DNA of 64,000 nt, taken from contig CAVSZK010000012.1 of the NCBI GenBank assembly GCA_963732415.1, positions 248,001 through 312,000 of the forward strand, given 5' to 3'. Below the pieces are notes generated by a model, which saw only the letters and a list, made by a program, of their open reading frames with translations, searched no databases and was not told where the DNA came from. How positions within the stretch are numbered: the first letter of the stretch is position 1; every line of letters begins with the position of its first letter. Positions 15,592 through 24,090 of this stretch are shown here, piece after piece. Source of the DNA: RPQJ01 sp963732415 (GTDB lineage: Bacteria > Pseudomonadota > Gammaproteobacteria > Steroidobacterales > Steroidobacteraceae). Position numbers and translations under genes: made by a program.

Positions 15592-16689
15592 CTAGGCCTG
15601 CGCGCCGAGTTCGAGCGCGCGATGCCTCGATGCCTCGCGGGCAGCCGGGTCGTCGCTGCCGGAGAACTCCGGCCAGCCATGCGCGTGGTTTTCGACCACG
15701 CCCGCATACAGGCCGACCTGCGCCTCGCTGGCATTCAGGCAGGGAACATAATCGAACGCCTCGCCGCCGTGCGACAGGAACATGTCGCGGTTCTGCATGC
15801 AGATTTCCTCGAGCGTCTCGAGGCAATCGGTCGCGAAGCCGGGGCAGACCAGGGTGACCTGCTTGGGCCCCGTGTGCGAGTAGTCGTGCAGCAGCACGTC
15901 CACGTAGGGCTTCATCCATTCCTCGCGTCCAAAGCGCGACTGGAAGCCGAGCGACCAGTCGCCGTCCGCGAGGTCGAGCCTGGCGGCGACGCGGCGCGCG
16001 GTTGCCTGGCAGAAGCAGTGATACGGGTCGCCCGCCGTGAAGTAGCGCTTCGGGATCGAGTGGAACGAGAACAGCAGGTGCTTGCGGCCGTGTGCCTGCC
16101 AGTGCGTGGCGATGCTGGCGGCGATCGCGTCGATGTAGGCGTCCTCTTCCCAGTACTGGTTCACCATGCGCAATTCCGGAATCCAGCGCCAGCGCGAAAG
16201 CTCCGCCGTCACGCGCTCGAAGATCGATGCAGTGGTCGTGGCCGAATACTGCGGATACATCGGCAGCACCAGCAGGCGCTGTACACCCGCGCCTCGCAGT
16301 CGCTCGAGGGCATCGCGGATCGACGGGTTGCCGTAGGTCATCGCCAGTTCGACCTGCACCCGGTCTCCATGGCTGGCGCGCATGCGCTCGGCGAGCGCGG
16401 TCGCAAGCCTGCGCGACCCGACCATCAACGGAGACCCTTCGTCGGTCCAGATCTTCCCGTATGCGTGCGCGCTGCGTTTCGGGCGCACGCGCAGGATTAC
16501 GCCGTGCAGTATCAGCCACCATAGCGCGCGCGGCATCTCGATCACGCGAGGGTCCCACAGGAACTCGGCCAGGTAGCGGCGCACGGCTGAGGGCGTCGGC
16601 TCGTCCGGGGTGCCGAGATTGACGAGCAGGACCCCTGCCTTCGACGGCCGGCCGTGGGCGAAATCAGGACTGCCGAGGTATCCGGTCAT
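15592..16689 (-). CDS. hemH: Ferrochelatase
   Basis: 365 residues from the ATG at 16689; an upstream in-frame extension to 16752 is not family-like. The protein opens KAGVLLVNLGTPDEPTPSAVRRYLAEFL and has YGNPSIRDAL, LPMYPQYSATTTAS, the catalytic-His block LFSFHSIPKRYF, SRFGREEWMKPY and VCPGFATDCLETLEEI. It inserts Fe2+ into protoporphyrin IX, the last step of haem synthesis. Demand for haem is clear in this window (cbb3 oxidase, b561, FixL, two quinohaemoprotein-type genes). The FCQATARR segment does not look like the Cys-rich C-terminal cluster of animal enzymes, so an Fe-S cluster is not expected. Confidence 0.96.
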   Translation of the reverse strand: MTGYLGSPDFAHGRPSKAGVLLVNLGTPDEPTPSAVRRYLAEFLWDPRVIEMPRALWWLILHGVILRVRPKRSAHAYGKIWTDEGSPLMVGSRRLATALAERMRASHGDRVQVELAMTYGNPSIRDALERLRGAGVQRLLVLPMYPQYSATTTASIFERVTAELSRWRWIPELRMVNQYWEEDAYIDAIAASIATHWQAHGRKHLLFSFHSIPKRYFTAGDPYHCFCQATARRVAARLDLADGDWSLGFQSRFGREEWMKPYVDVLLHDYSHTGPKQVTLVCPGFATDCLETLEEICMQNRDMFLSHGGEAFDYVPCLNASEAQVGLYAGVVENHAHGWPEFSGSDDPAAREASRHRALELGAQA

Positions 16690-16839
16690 CGCTTTAGAGG
16701 AGCCTTTTCTGGAGCGCCCGCGAACGATACCGCATGCGCGGTGACGCCACAAAAAAAGCAGGTCACTCGAATGACGCTGATGCGCGCCCCCGAATTCCGC
16801 CGAAAGCGCCGTTCACAGGTCCGGTCCAGGCGGCGGCGG

Positions 16840-18069
16840 TCAGGTATCCACGGGCGGTGGGCTCGGCGGAAGTGGCCGCGGGCTGCGGGCTTCCACCCGC
16901 GGGAAGACATGCAGCATCGCAAGTCCCAGGGCACAGGCCGACGCGCAGAAGACAAGCGATGGCATCGGCGTGTCGGTCGGGAAGTGGCCCATCAACTGCA
17001 CGCAGACCGCGCCAATCATCTGCTGCATGAATCCGATCAGGCTCGAGGCCACGCCCGCGTGCTCCGGGGAAAGGCTCACCGCTGTTGCGGTGACGTTCGG
17101 CAGCGCGAGCCCCTGCCCGTAGGCCAGCACTCCCATCGGCACGAAGATCCACAGCGGGTGCTTGAGACCCAGCGCCGCGAATCCGAGCGCGGCGCACGAA
17201 CCGACGACTGTCAGCAGCACGCCTGAGACGACCATCCAGTGCAGGTCTCGCCGTCCAATCAGGCGGCCGACCGACCAGTTGCCGAGGAAATATCCGGCTG
17301 CGATGAACAGGTAATAGAAGCCGAACTCCGTGGCGGGACGGCCGAGGGCCGAGACCATCACGTAGGGCGCGAGCGAGATGAACACCAGGAAGGTCGCGTA
17401 GACGACGGCGCCCTGCAGCACGCAGCCGGCGAACAGCGGATCACGCGACAGCGACAATGTCGTCGCCAGCATCTCCGCCGCGCGCGGCGGGTGCACGCCG
17501 GCGCGCCTCGTTTCGGGCAATCGGCGCCAGGCGACGGTCCCCACGACAAGCGTGGCCAGCATCAAGGTCGCAAAGATCGCCCGCCAGCCGAGTCCCGTCG
17601 CGACGAATCCGCCGATCACGGGCGCCAGCGAATTTCCGAGCACCGCGACCATCGTGAGCGAAGCGAACAGCTTCGCCATTCGCTCCGCCGGGTAGAGATC
17701 CGCGACGATGGCACGGGCCGTGACCAGGCCGGTTGCGGTTCCGAAGGCCTGCAGTCCACGGCCTGCGATCAGCCAGTGCAGGTTCTGCGCGCCCAGGCAC
17801 ACGATCGTGCCCACGATCATGATCGAGAGGCCGTACAGTACCGCGTTGCGCCGGCCGTAGCGGTCGGAGATCGGCCCCCACACCAGGATGCCGAGCGCGA
17901 ACGTGACCAGCGACACCGAGAACGTCGCCTGCACCGCCGCAACACTCGCGCCGAAGTATTCGCGGACCGAGGGTAGTGCGGGCAGGTAGAGGTTGGTCGC
18001 GATCGGCCCCAGCGCGGTCACTGCCGCAAGCAGCAGCAGCAGGCCGCGATCGGTCAGCGCGCGCCTCAA
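16840..18069 (-). CDS. Bcr/CflA-type multidrug efflux MFS transporter
   Basis: 409 residues. The start is a TTG at 18069 that overlaps the TGA of gabD (TTGA), and no ATG lies nearby. Twelve hydrophobic helices are evident. ALGPIATNLYLPALPSV in helix 1, the MFS motif GPISDRYGRRNAVLYG after helix 2 and the PNVTATAVSLSPEHAGVASSL segment match the Bcr/CflA drug exporters. It ends in a proline-rich cytoplasmic tail. The substrate is unknown. Coupling to gabD is likely by sequence arrangement, though a metabolic link is not obvious. Confidence 0.88.
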   Translation of the reverse strand: MRRALTDRGLLLLLAAVTALGPIATNLYLPALPSVREYFGASVAAVQATFSVSLVTFALGILVWGPISDRYGRRNAVLYGLSIMIVGTIVCLGAQNLHWLIAGRGLQAFGTATGLVTARAIVADLYPAERMAKLFASLTMVAVLGNSLAPVIGGFVATGLGWRAIFATLMLATLVVGTVAWRRLPETRRAGVHPPRAAEMLATTLSLSRDPLFAGCVLQGAVVYATFLVFISLAPYVMVSALGRPATEFGFYYLFIAAGYFLGNWSVGRLIGRRDLHWMVVSGVLLTVVGSCAALGFAALGLKHPLWIFVPMGVLAYGQGLALPNVTATAVSLSPEHAGVASSLIGFMQQMIGAVCVQLMGHFPTDTPMPSLVFCASACALGLAMLHVFPRVEARSPRPLPPSPPPVDT

Positions 18070-19529
18070 TCCTCGATGCCGCCGATACAGAAGTACTTGA
18101 GTTCGGTGTAGTCGAGAATGCCGTACTTGGAGCCTTCGCGGCCGCTACCCGACTCCTTCACGCCGCCGAACGGCGCGACCTCGGTCGAGATGATGCCGGT
18201 GTTCAGGCCGACGATGCCGTACTCGAGACCCTCGGCGACGCGCCAGGCGCGCGCCAGGTCGCGGGTGTAGAAGTACGATGCCAGGCCGAACTCGGTGTCG
18301 TTCGCCATCCGGATCGCCTGTTTCTCGTCCTTGAAGGCGAAGATCGGCGCGACCGGGCCGAAAGTCTCCTCGCGCGCGACCATCATCGCCGGCGTCACTT
18401 GGGTAATGATCGTGGGCTCGAAGTAAGTGCCGCCGAGCGAGTGGCGCTTGCCGCCGAGCGCGAGCTTGCCGCCCTTGGCGAGTGCGTCCGCGACGTGTTC
18501 CTCGACCTTGGCGACCGCCTTCTCGTCGATCAGCGGGCCCTGTTCGGTGGCGCCCTTCAGGCCGTCGCCCACGCGAAGCCTGCGCACCGCGTCTACCAGC
18601 TTCGCGACAAACGCGTCGTACACGCCTTCCTGCACCAGCAGCCGGTTCGCGCATACGCACGTCTGCCCGGTGTTGCGGTACTTGCTTGCGATCGCTCCCT
18701 GCACGGCGGCGTCGAGGTCGGCGTCATCGAACACGATGAACGGCGCATTGCCGCCGAGTTCGAGCGACACTTTCTTCAGCGTGCTTGTGCACTGGGACGC
18801 AAGCAGCTTTCCGATCTCCGTCGAGCCGGTGAACGTGAGCTTGCGCACGATCGGGTTCGAGGTCATTTCACCGCCCAACTCCGACGCCTTGCCGGTGACG
18901 ACGCTGAACACTCCCTTCGGGATGCCGGCACGGTGCGCAAGTTCAGCCATCGCCAGTGCGGACAACGGCGTCTGCATCGCCGGCTTGCATACGAACGTGC
19001 AGCCCGCCGCGAGCGCGGGGCCGGCCTTGCGCGTGATCATCGCTGCGGGGAAGTTCCACGGCGTGATCGCCGCGACCACGCCGATCGGCTGGCGCAGAAC
19101 CAGGATGCGCTTGTCGGGCTGGTGGCCGGGGATCACGTCGCCGTAGACGCGCTTGGCTTCCTCGGCGAACCACTCGATGAAGGAGGCAGCGTAGGAAATC
19201 TCGCCCCGCGCCTCGGCGAGCGGCTTTCCCTGCTCGGCAGTCATCAGCACCGCGAGGTCGTCGGCGTTGGCGAGCATCAGGTCGTTCCAGCGCCGCAGCA
19301 GGACCGAGCGCTCCTTGGCGGTCTTTGCCGCCCAGGCCGGAAAGGCCGCCGATGCAGCCTCGATGGCGCGACGCGTCTCGGCAGCGCCAAGGCTCGGGAC
19401 CGTGCCGATCAACTCGCCGGTGGCCGGGTTCGAGACCGGGACCGTGCCGCCCGAGTCGGCGTCGATCCATGCGCCGTCCACGTAGCACTGCTGGCGGAGG
19501 AGGGTGGGGTCCTTGAGCGTGAATGACAT
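18066..19529 (-). CDS. gabD: Succinate-semialdehyde dehydrogenase, NADP-type
   Basis: 487 residues from the ATG at 19529 (AGGAAA upstream). The sequence runs like E. coli GabD: LLRQQCYVDGAW, MTAEQGKPLAEARGEI, TPWNFPAAMITRKAGPALAAGC, FTGSTEIGKLL, the general base in LELGGNAPFIVFDDAD and the nucleophile in NTGQTCVCANR, then NTGIISTEVAPFGGVKESG. It oxidises succinate semialdehyde to succinate, finishing GABA catabolism. Together with patD it supplies two of the oxidation steps for putrescine; a GABA aminotransferase (gabT or puuE) is not in this window. The NADP preference is inferred from resemblance only. Confidence 0.93.
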   Translation of the reverse strand: MSFTLKDPTLLRQQCYVDGAWIDADSGGTVPVSNPATGELIGTVPSLGAAETRRAIEAASAAFPAWAAKTAKERSVLLRRWNDLMLANADDLAVLMTAEQGKPLAEARGEISYAASFIEWFAEEAKRVYGDVIPGHQPDKRILVLRQPIGVVAAITPWNFPAAMITRKAGPALAAGCTFVCKPAMQTPLSALAMAELAHRAGIPKGVFSVVTGKASELGGEMTSNPIVRKLTFTGSTEIGKLLASQCTSTLKKVSLELGGNAPFIVFDDADLDAAVQGAIASKYRNTGQTCVCANRLLVQEGVYDAFVAKLVDAVRRLRVGDGLKGATEQGPLIDEKAVAKVEEHVADALAKGGKLALGGKRHSLGGTYFEPTIITQVTPAMMVAREETFGPVAPIFAFKDEKQAIRMANDTEFGLASYFYTRDLARAWRVAEGLEYGIVGLNTGIISTEVAPFGGVKESGSGREGSKYGILDYTELKYFCIGGIED

Positions 19530-19697
19530 GGCTGGTTTTCCTGATTGGTTCGCCCGGGCCCGGCCTGCGAACGCAGGCGCGCAGCGGCCGCCCGGATACT
19601 GGCTCTTTCGGAGCACACAAGGATATCAGGGCGGGTAAAAAACGCGCGCCCGGCACGTATAATCCGCGGCCCTCCCAGTTGGCCCTGGTATCGAACA

Positions 19698-21545
19698 ATG
19701 ACCCGAATCCGCCGGACCCCGTTTCTGCTCAGCTGCGCGCTTGCACTGGGCACCTGCGCCGGTAGCGCAAGCGCCTCGCCGCCCGCGACCCCGGGTGATC
19801 CAGCGGCCAGCGCAGCCGGGGCAAAGGAGGAGGTCCAAGTGTCCGGGACGAGCCGACAGCTGCACGCGCTGTTCGACCAGTACTTCGAGGAGTACCTGGA
19901 GCTGCAGCCGCTCGCGGCCACCTTTATCGGCGATAATCGCTACAACGACAGCCTGCCGAACTACATCGGGCCCGAGTACCGCGCCCGCGCTCACGAGATG
20001 AACCAGCGTTACCTCGACGCTGTGCAGCGGTTCGAGCGGAAGGCGCTGTCGGGCGAAGACCTCATTTCGTACGAGATCTTCGTCCGCGAGCGCAAGCGCG
20101 CGCTGGCGGCCGAGCGCTTCCCCGACTACCTGCTGCCGGTGGACCAGCGCGGCGGGCTGACGACGCTGATGCCGGCGCTCGGCTCGGGAACGAACGCACA
20201 GCCGTTCGTCACCGTCCAGGACTATGAAAACTGGCTCGGCCGTCTTGACGGCTTCGTCGTGTGGATGGACCAGGCTGTCGAGAACATGCGCGAGGGCGTA
20301 ACCAGGGGCGTGGTGCAGCCGCGCACAGTCATGGAGAAGGTGCTGCCGCAGCTCGACGCGATGCTGGTCGATAAGCCCGAGGACAGCCTCTTCTACGGGC
20401 CGATCAGCAGTTTCCCGGAGACGGTGCCGGCAGCGGATCGTGAGCGCCTGGCTGCCGAATACCGCGCCGCGATCAGCGGCAAGGTCGTGCCGGCCTATCG
20501 GCGCATGCGCGACTTCGTGCGCGATGAATACCTGCCGAAATCCCGTACCACGGTTGCCTGGACGGCGCTGCCGGATGGCAAGGCCTGGTACGAGTTCTTC
20601 GTGCAGGAGCACACCACCACAGACATGACGCCTGCGGAGATCCACGAGCTGGGCTTGAACGAGGTGGCGCGCATCCTCGGCGAGATGGACGGCGTCCGTC
20701 GCCAGGTCGGGTTCAAGGGCGACCTGCCGGCGTTTTTCGAGCATCTCGAGACGGACCCGCAGTTCTACTACACGCAGGGCTCGGAGCTGATCCAGGGCTA
20801 TCGTGACCTCAAGGTTCGCATCGATGCGGCGCTGCCGAAGCTGTTCTCCGTGTTCCCGAAGGCGGACTACGAGATACGCGAGGTCGAGGCCTTCCGCGCG
20901 GCGTCGGAGGCGGGCGCGTTCTACCAACCGCCTTCGGCGGACGGCTCGCGGCCGGGCATCTTCTACGTAAACACCTACAACCTGAAGGCGCAGCCGCGAT
21001 TCGGCATGGAGACTCTGTCGCTGCACGAGGCCTCGCCGGGGCATCACTTCCAGACGTCGATCCAGCAGGAACTCACCGAACTGCCGCGTTTCCGCAGGTT
21101 CGGCGGCAGCTACACGGCCTATGACGAGGGCTGGGCGCTGTACTCAGAATCGCTGGGCAGGGAACTCGGGATGTTCACCGATCCCTACCAGTGGTACGGG
21201 CGGCTGAACGACGAGCAGCTTCGAGCGATGCGCCTTGTGGTGGACACGGGCCTGCACACCCTTGGCTGGTCGCGGGAACAGGCGATCCAGTACATGCTGG
21301 ACAACTCGACGATGGCCGAGACCGATGTGGTGTCCGAGGTGGAACGCTATATCGCGTGGCCCGGCCAGGCGCTGGGCTACAAGATCGGCGACCTGCGCAT
21401 CCAGGGCCTGCGCCGCAGGGCAGAGGCCGAACTGGGCGACAAGTTCGACCTGCGCGACTTTCACCGCGAGGTGCTCAGCGACGGCTCAGTGCCGATGGGC
21501 GTGCTGGAGGAAAAGATCGCACGCTGGGTCGCGGCCCGGAAATAA
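19698..21545 (+). CDS. DUF885 family secreted peptidase-like protein
   Basis: 615 residues from the ATG at 19698; upstream in-frame codons to 19545 are outside the signal peptide and unlikely. Residues 1-26 form a signal peptide. The family hallmark is the HEASPGHHFQ block with a following YDEGWALYSE, which places paired His and Glu residues as in zinc metallopeptidases (HExxxGHH then E). DUF885 proteins are abundant secreted or lipoprotein enzymes of largely unknown substrate, presumed peptidases. The TAA stop is part of dispersed palindrome copy 3. It is divergent from gabD across 168 bases. Confidence 0.88.
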   Translation: MTRIRRTPFLLSCALALGTCAGSASASPPATPGDPAASAAGAKEEVQVSGTSRQLHALFDQYFEEYLELQPLAATFIGDNRYNDSLPNYIGPEYRARAHEMNQRYLDAVQRFERKALSGEDLISYEIFVRERKRALAAERFPDYLLPVDQRGGLTTLMPALGSGTNAQPFVTVQDYENWLGRLDGFVVWMDQAVENMREGVTRGVVQPRTVMEKVLPQLDAMLVDKPEDSLFYGPISSFPETVPAADRERLAAEYRAAISGKVVPAYRRMRDFVRDEYLPKSRTTVAWTALPDGKAWYEFFVQEHTTTDMTPAEIHELGLNEVARILGEMDGVRRQVGFKGDLPAFFEHLETDPQFYYTQGSELIQGYRDLKVRIDAALPKLFSVFPKADYEIREVEAFRAASEAGAFYQPPSADGSRPGIFYVNTYNLKAQPRFGMETLSLHEASPGHHFQTSIQQELTELPRFRRFGGSYTAYDEGWALYSESLGRELGMFTDPYQWYGRLNDEQLRAMRLVVDTGLHTLGWSREQAIQYMLDNSTMAETDVVSEVERYIAWPGQALGYKIGDLRIQGLRRRAEAELGDKFDLRDFHREVLSDGSVPMGVLEEKIARWVAARK

Positions 21546-21570
21546 ATAGGTGCCTGGCACCTATTTATTT
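21540..21570. repeat. Dispersed palindrome, copy 3, perfect 15-bp arms
   Basis: AAATAAATAGGTGCC (21540-21554), centre T, GGCACCTATTTATTT (21556-21570). It contains the stop codons of both flanking convergent genes (TAA at 21543-21545 on plus; TAA at 21565-21567 on minus). A GC stem framed by A-rich and T-rich arms fits a bidirectional intrinsic terminator. Confidence 0.85.
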
Positions 21571-21939
21571 CCCTTTGCCGAGTTCGACGATGGACACGAC
21601 CAGCCCATCGACGAAACGCACCCGTCGCATGAGCTTGTTGCGGCCGAAGTCATAGGTCCAGAGGTCCACCGGGACTTCTTCGGTGCCTGGGAACGAGTGG
21701 TAGTTGCCGCCCAGTTGGTACTGGGGGGCACGCTGGATCCAGGTGCGCGCCCTGGTGGCCGGCTCGCCGCACACCGCGAGCACTTTATCGATCGTGTCGC
21801 CGTCCTTCACGAGGCGGCTGCCGCAGCGCATCGAGTCAGCACGCGCGTCCAGGGGCAGCAGGCCGAGCGCGGCGCATGCCACGGAGACTCTGCGGAACCA
21901 CACGATTGCGGCGGATGCGACCCGGCGCCTAGTACCCAT
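21565..21939 (-). CDS. DUF2845 domain protein (paralogue A)
   Basis: 124 residues from the ATG at 21939, which overlaps the stop of the upstream paralogue by 11 bases. A signal segment (VSVACAALGLLPLDARA) precedes the DUF2845 core: DSMRCGSRLVKDGDTIDKVLAVCGEP, VDLWTYDFGRNKLMRRVRFVDGLV. The two conserved Cys (MRCG, VCGEP) could form a disulfide in the periplasm. Function unknown for the family. The next gene upstream has the same architecture, so this is a tandem duplication that has diverged. Confidence 0.8.
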   Translation of the reverse strand: MGTRRRVASAAIVWFRRVSVACAALGLLPLDARADSMRCGSRLVKDGDTIDKVLAVCGEPATRARTWIQRAPQYQLGGNYHSFPGTEEVPVDLWTYDFGRNKLMRRVRFVDGLVVSIVELGKGK

Positions 21940-22324
21940 ATCCGTCGGTCTGGATGTCGTCGAGCTGGTCGCCGACGAAGCGCAGCTTGCGCAGCAGCTT
22001 GCTGGGCCCGAAGTTATAGGTCCAGATCTCGACCGGGATGGTGGTCCATCCGGGCCACAGGTAAGTGTTCTCATACGGGCCGGTGTAGTAGCCGGGTCCA
22101 CCCACGTAGCCCGCGAAGCTGACGCTGGTAGGTTCACCGCACAGCGTGCGCACCTTGTCCTTGCCGTCTCCCTCACTGACCAGGCGGGTGCCGCAGCGCA
22201 TCGTATCTGCCTGCACGGCGGTCGGCAGGGCGAGCGCGAGGCCTGCGCCGACGACCGCCAGGGCCTTCAACCAGCGCCTCGTACCCCGGAGCCCCGCGCA
22301 AATTTCGCTCGACCTGGTGGTCAT
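21929..22324 (-). CDS. DUF2845 domain protein (paralogue B)
   Basis: 131 residues from the ATG at 22324. Signal segment ALAVVGAGLALALPTAVQA, then the DUF2845 core TMRCGTRLVSEGDGKDKVRTLCGEP and VEIWTYNFGPSKLLRKLRFVGDQL. It aligns along its length with paralogue A but has a longer Gly/Tyr-rich loop between the halves (GYVGGPGYYTGPYENTY) and ends in DGYGY. The pair overlaps by 11 bases and probably forms one transcript from a promoter shared divergently with gshA. Confidence 0.8.
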   Translation of the reverse strand: MTTRSSEICAGLRGTRRWLKALAVVGAGLALALPTAVQADTMRCGTRLVSEGDGKDKVRTLCGEPTSVSFAGYVGGPGYYTGPYENTYLWPGWTTIPVEIWTYNFGPSKLLRKLRFVGDQLDDIQTDGYGY

Positions 22325-22507
22325 CCGGTACGCGTCTCCCGAGCCTGCGAACAGGTCACTATCGTAAGTCACTGGCCGCTGGCATGACACTCGCCGTGGC
22401 GCGCCCGCCCTGCAGCGCCCGGAGCCAGGGGCCGTCGGCGAAGCGGCCGGTTCGCCGCGGACTCTGCTACCCTCTGCAGCCCGCAAATATATGCGACGGC
22501 GTGCTCC

Positions 22508-24085
22508 ATGCCCCCCTCCCGCACCTACGATCGCCGCCTGGCTGCCCTGGTCAACCGCCAGGCAACCAAAGCCCTCCAGGGCGGCCTAAAGGGCGCGGAG
22601 AAGGAATCGCTTCGAGTCACCCCCTCGGGCCGGATTTCCCGCAGCCCCCATCCGAAGGCCCTGGGCTCGGCGCTCACCAACGAGCACATCACCACGGACT
22701 ACTCCGAGGCGCTGATCGAGGTCGTCACTCCGCCATTTGCCGAGACCTGGGAGCTCACCCAGTACCTCTGCGACCTGCACCAGTTCGTCTACCGGCGCCT
22801 GGGCGAGGAACTCCTCTGGGCCACCAGCATGCCCTGCGCAATCAAGGGAGACGAAAGCATCCCGATCGCCGAGTACGGCCCGTCCAACGTAGGCACCATG
22901 AAGACGGTGTACCGGCGCGGGCTTGGCCATCGCTACGGGCGCGTGATGCAGGCGATCTCCGGCGTGCACTTCAACTACTCGTTCCCAGAGCACTTCTGGC
23001 CGGTGATGGCCGACCTGCTCCAGAGTCACGACAGCGGGCAGAACTTCCGTTCCGACAGCTACTTTGCGCTGATCCGGAATTACCGCCGCATGGGGTGGAT
23101 CGTCCTTTACCTGTTCGGCACGTCGCCGGCGCTCTGCCCTTCCTTCCTGCAGGGCCGCAAGGTGGACTGGCTCAAGGACCTCGTGCCAGGAAGCCTGTAC
23201 GCGCCATACGCGACGTCGCTGCGCATGAGCGATCTCGGTTACCGCAACACCAGCCAGGCGGGGCTCCAGGTCTCGGCGAACAGTCTCGACCAGTACGTGC
23301 GCGATCTCTCGCTCGCGATCGGCACGCCGAACCCCGACTACGAGAAGATCGGCGTGAAGGTGAACGGCGAGTACCGGCAACTTAATGCCAACCTGCTGCA
23401 GATCGAGAACGAGTACTACAGCTTCATCCGCCCGAAGCGCGTCGCACTGTCCGGCGAGCGGCCTACCGCGGCGCTGCTGCGCGGCGGAGTGCAGTACGTC
23501 GAGATGCGCTCACTCGACGTGAGTGCGTGGGACCCGGTCGGGGTGAACCAGACCAAGCTCCGTTTTCTCGAGGCATTCGCCGCCTACTGCGTGCTGGCCG
23601 AGAGTCCGCCGATCGAGCGATCGGAGCAGGACGAACTCGACGCCGACCACGTGCTCGTTGCGCGTGAAGGGCGCAGGCCCGGCCTCGAGCTTCGCCGTGA
23701 CGGCCGGGGCGTGTCGTTGCGCGACTGGGCGCTGGAGATCCTGGACTCGATGCGCGGCGCCTGTGAGTTGCTGGACGAGGGAGATCCGCAACGCCCGTAC
23801 ACCGTTGCGCTCGAGTTGCAGGAGGCGAAGGTGCGCGACGTCGCGCTCACGCCGTCCGCGCGCACGCTCGAGGAGCTGCGCATCAACGAGGAATCGTTCT
23901 TCGACTTCGCGCTGCGCATGTCGAAGACCCACAAGTCCTATTTCCTTGAACTGCACCTGCCGAACGAGGCGCGCCAGGACGAGTTTGCCGCTGAAGCTGA
24001 GGAGTCGCTGCAGGCACAGGCCCGGGTCGAGGCGGCCGACGGCATTGGCTTCGACGAGTACCTTGCCCGGTACTTTGCGGCTTGA
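22508..24085 (+). CDS. gshA: Glutamate-cysteine ligase
   Basis: 525 residues, ATG start, close to the 518 of E. coli GshA and of the same proteobacterial class. Visible family blocks: GLKGAEKESLRV, TTDYSEALIEVVTPP, YNYSFPEHFWP-like FNYSFPEHFWPVMADL, YGTSLRMS-like YATSLRMSDLGY, and GVQYVEMRSLDVSAWDPVGV. It joins glutamate and cysteine with ATP, the first step of glutathione synthesis. Its TGA overlaps a possible TTG of the next gene, and the downstream PQQ dehydrogenase follows within six bases of its stop, so the two may share a transcript even though no functional link is apparent. Confidence 0.96.
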   Translation: MPPSRTYDRRLAALVNRQATKALQGGLKGAEKESLRVTPSGRISRSPHPKALGSALTNEHITTDYSEALIEVVTPPFAETWELTQYLCDLHQFVYRRLGEELLWATSMPCAIKGDESIPIAEYGPSNVGTMKTVYRRGLGHRYGRVMQAISGVHFNYSFPEHFWPVMADLLQSHDSGQNFRSDSYFALIRNYRRMGWIVLYLFGTSPALCPSFLQGRKVDWLKDLVPGSLYAPYATSLRMSDLGYRNTSQAGLQVSANSLDQYVRDLSLAIGTPNPDYEKIGVKVNGEYRQLNANLLQIENEYYSFIRPKRVALSGERPTAALLRGGVQYVEMRSLDVSAWDPVGVNQTKLRFLEAFAAYCVLAESPPIERSEQDELDADHVLVAREGRRPGLELRRDGRGVSLRDWALEILDSMRGACELLDEGDPQRPYTVALELQEAKVRDVALTPSARTLEELRINEESFFDFALRMSKTHKSYFLELHLPNEARQDEFAAEAEESLQAQARVEAADGIGFDEYLARYFAA

Positions 24086-24090
24086 CCGGA

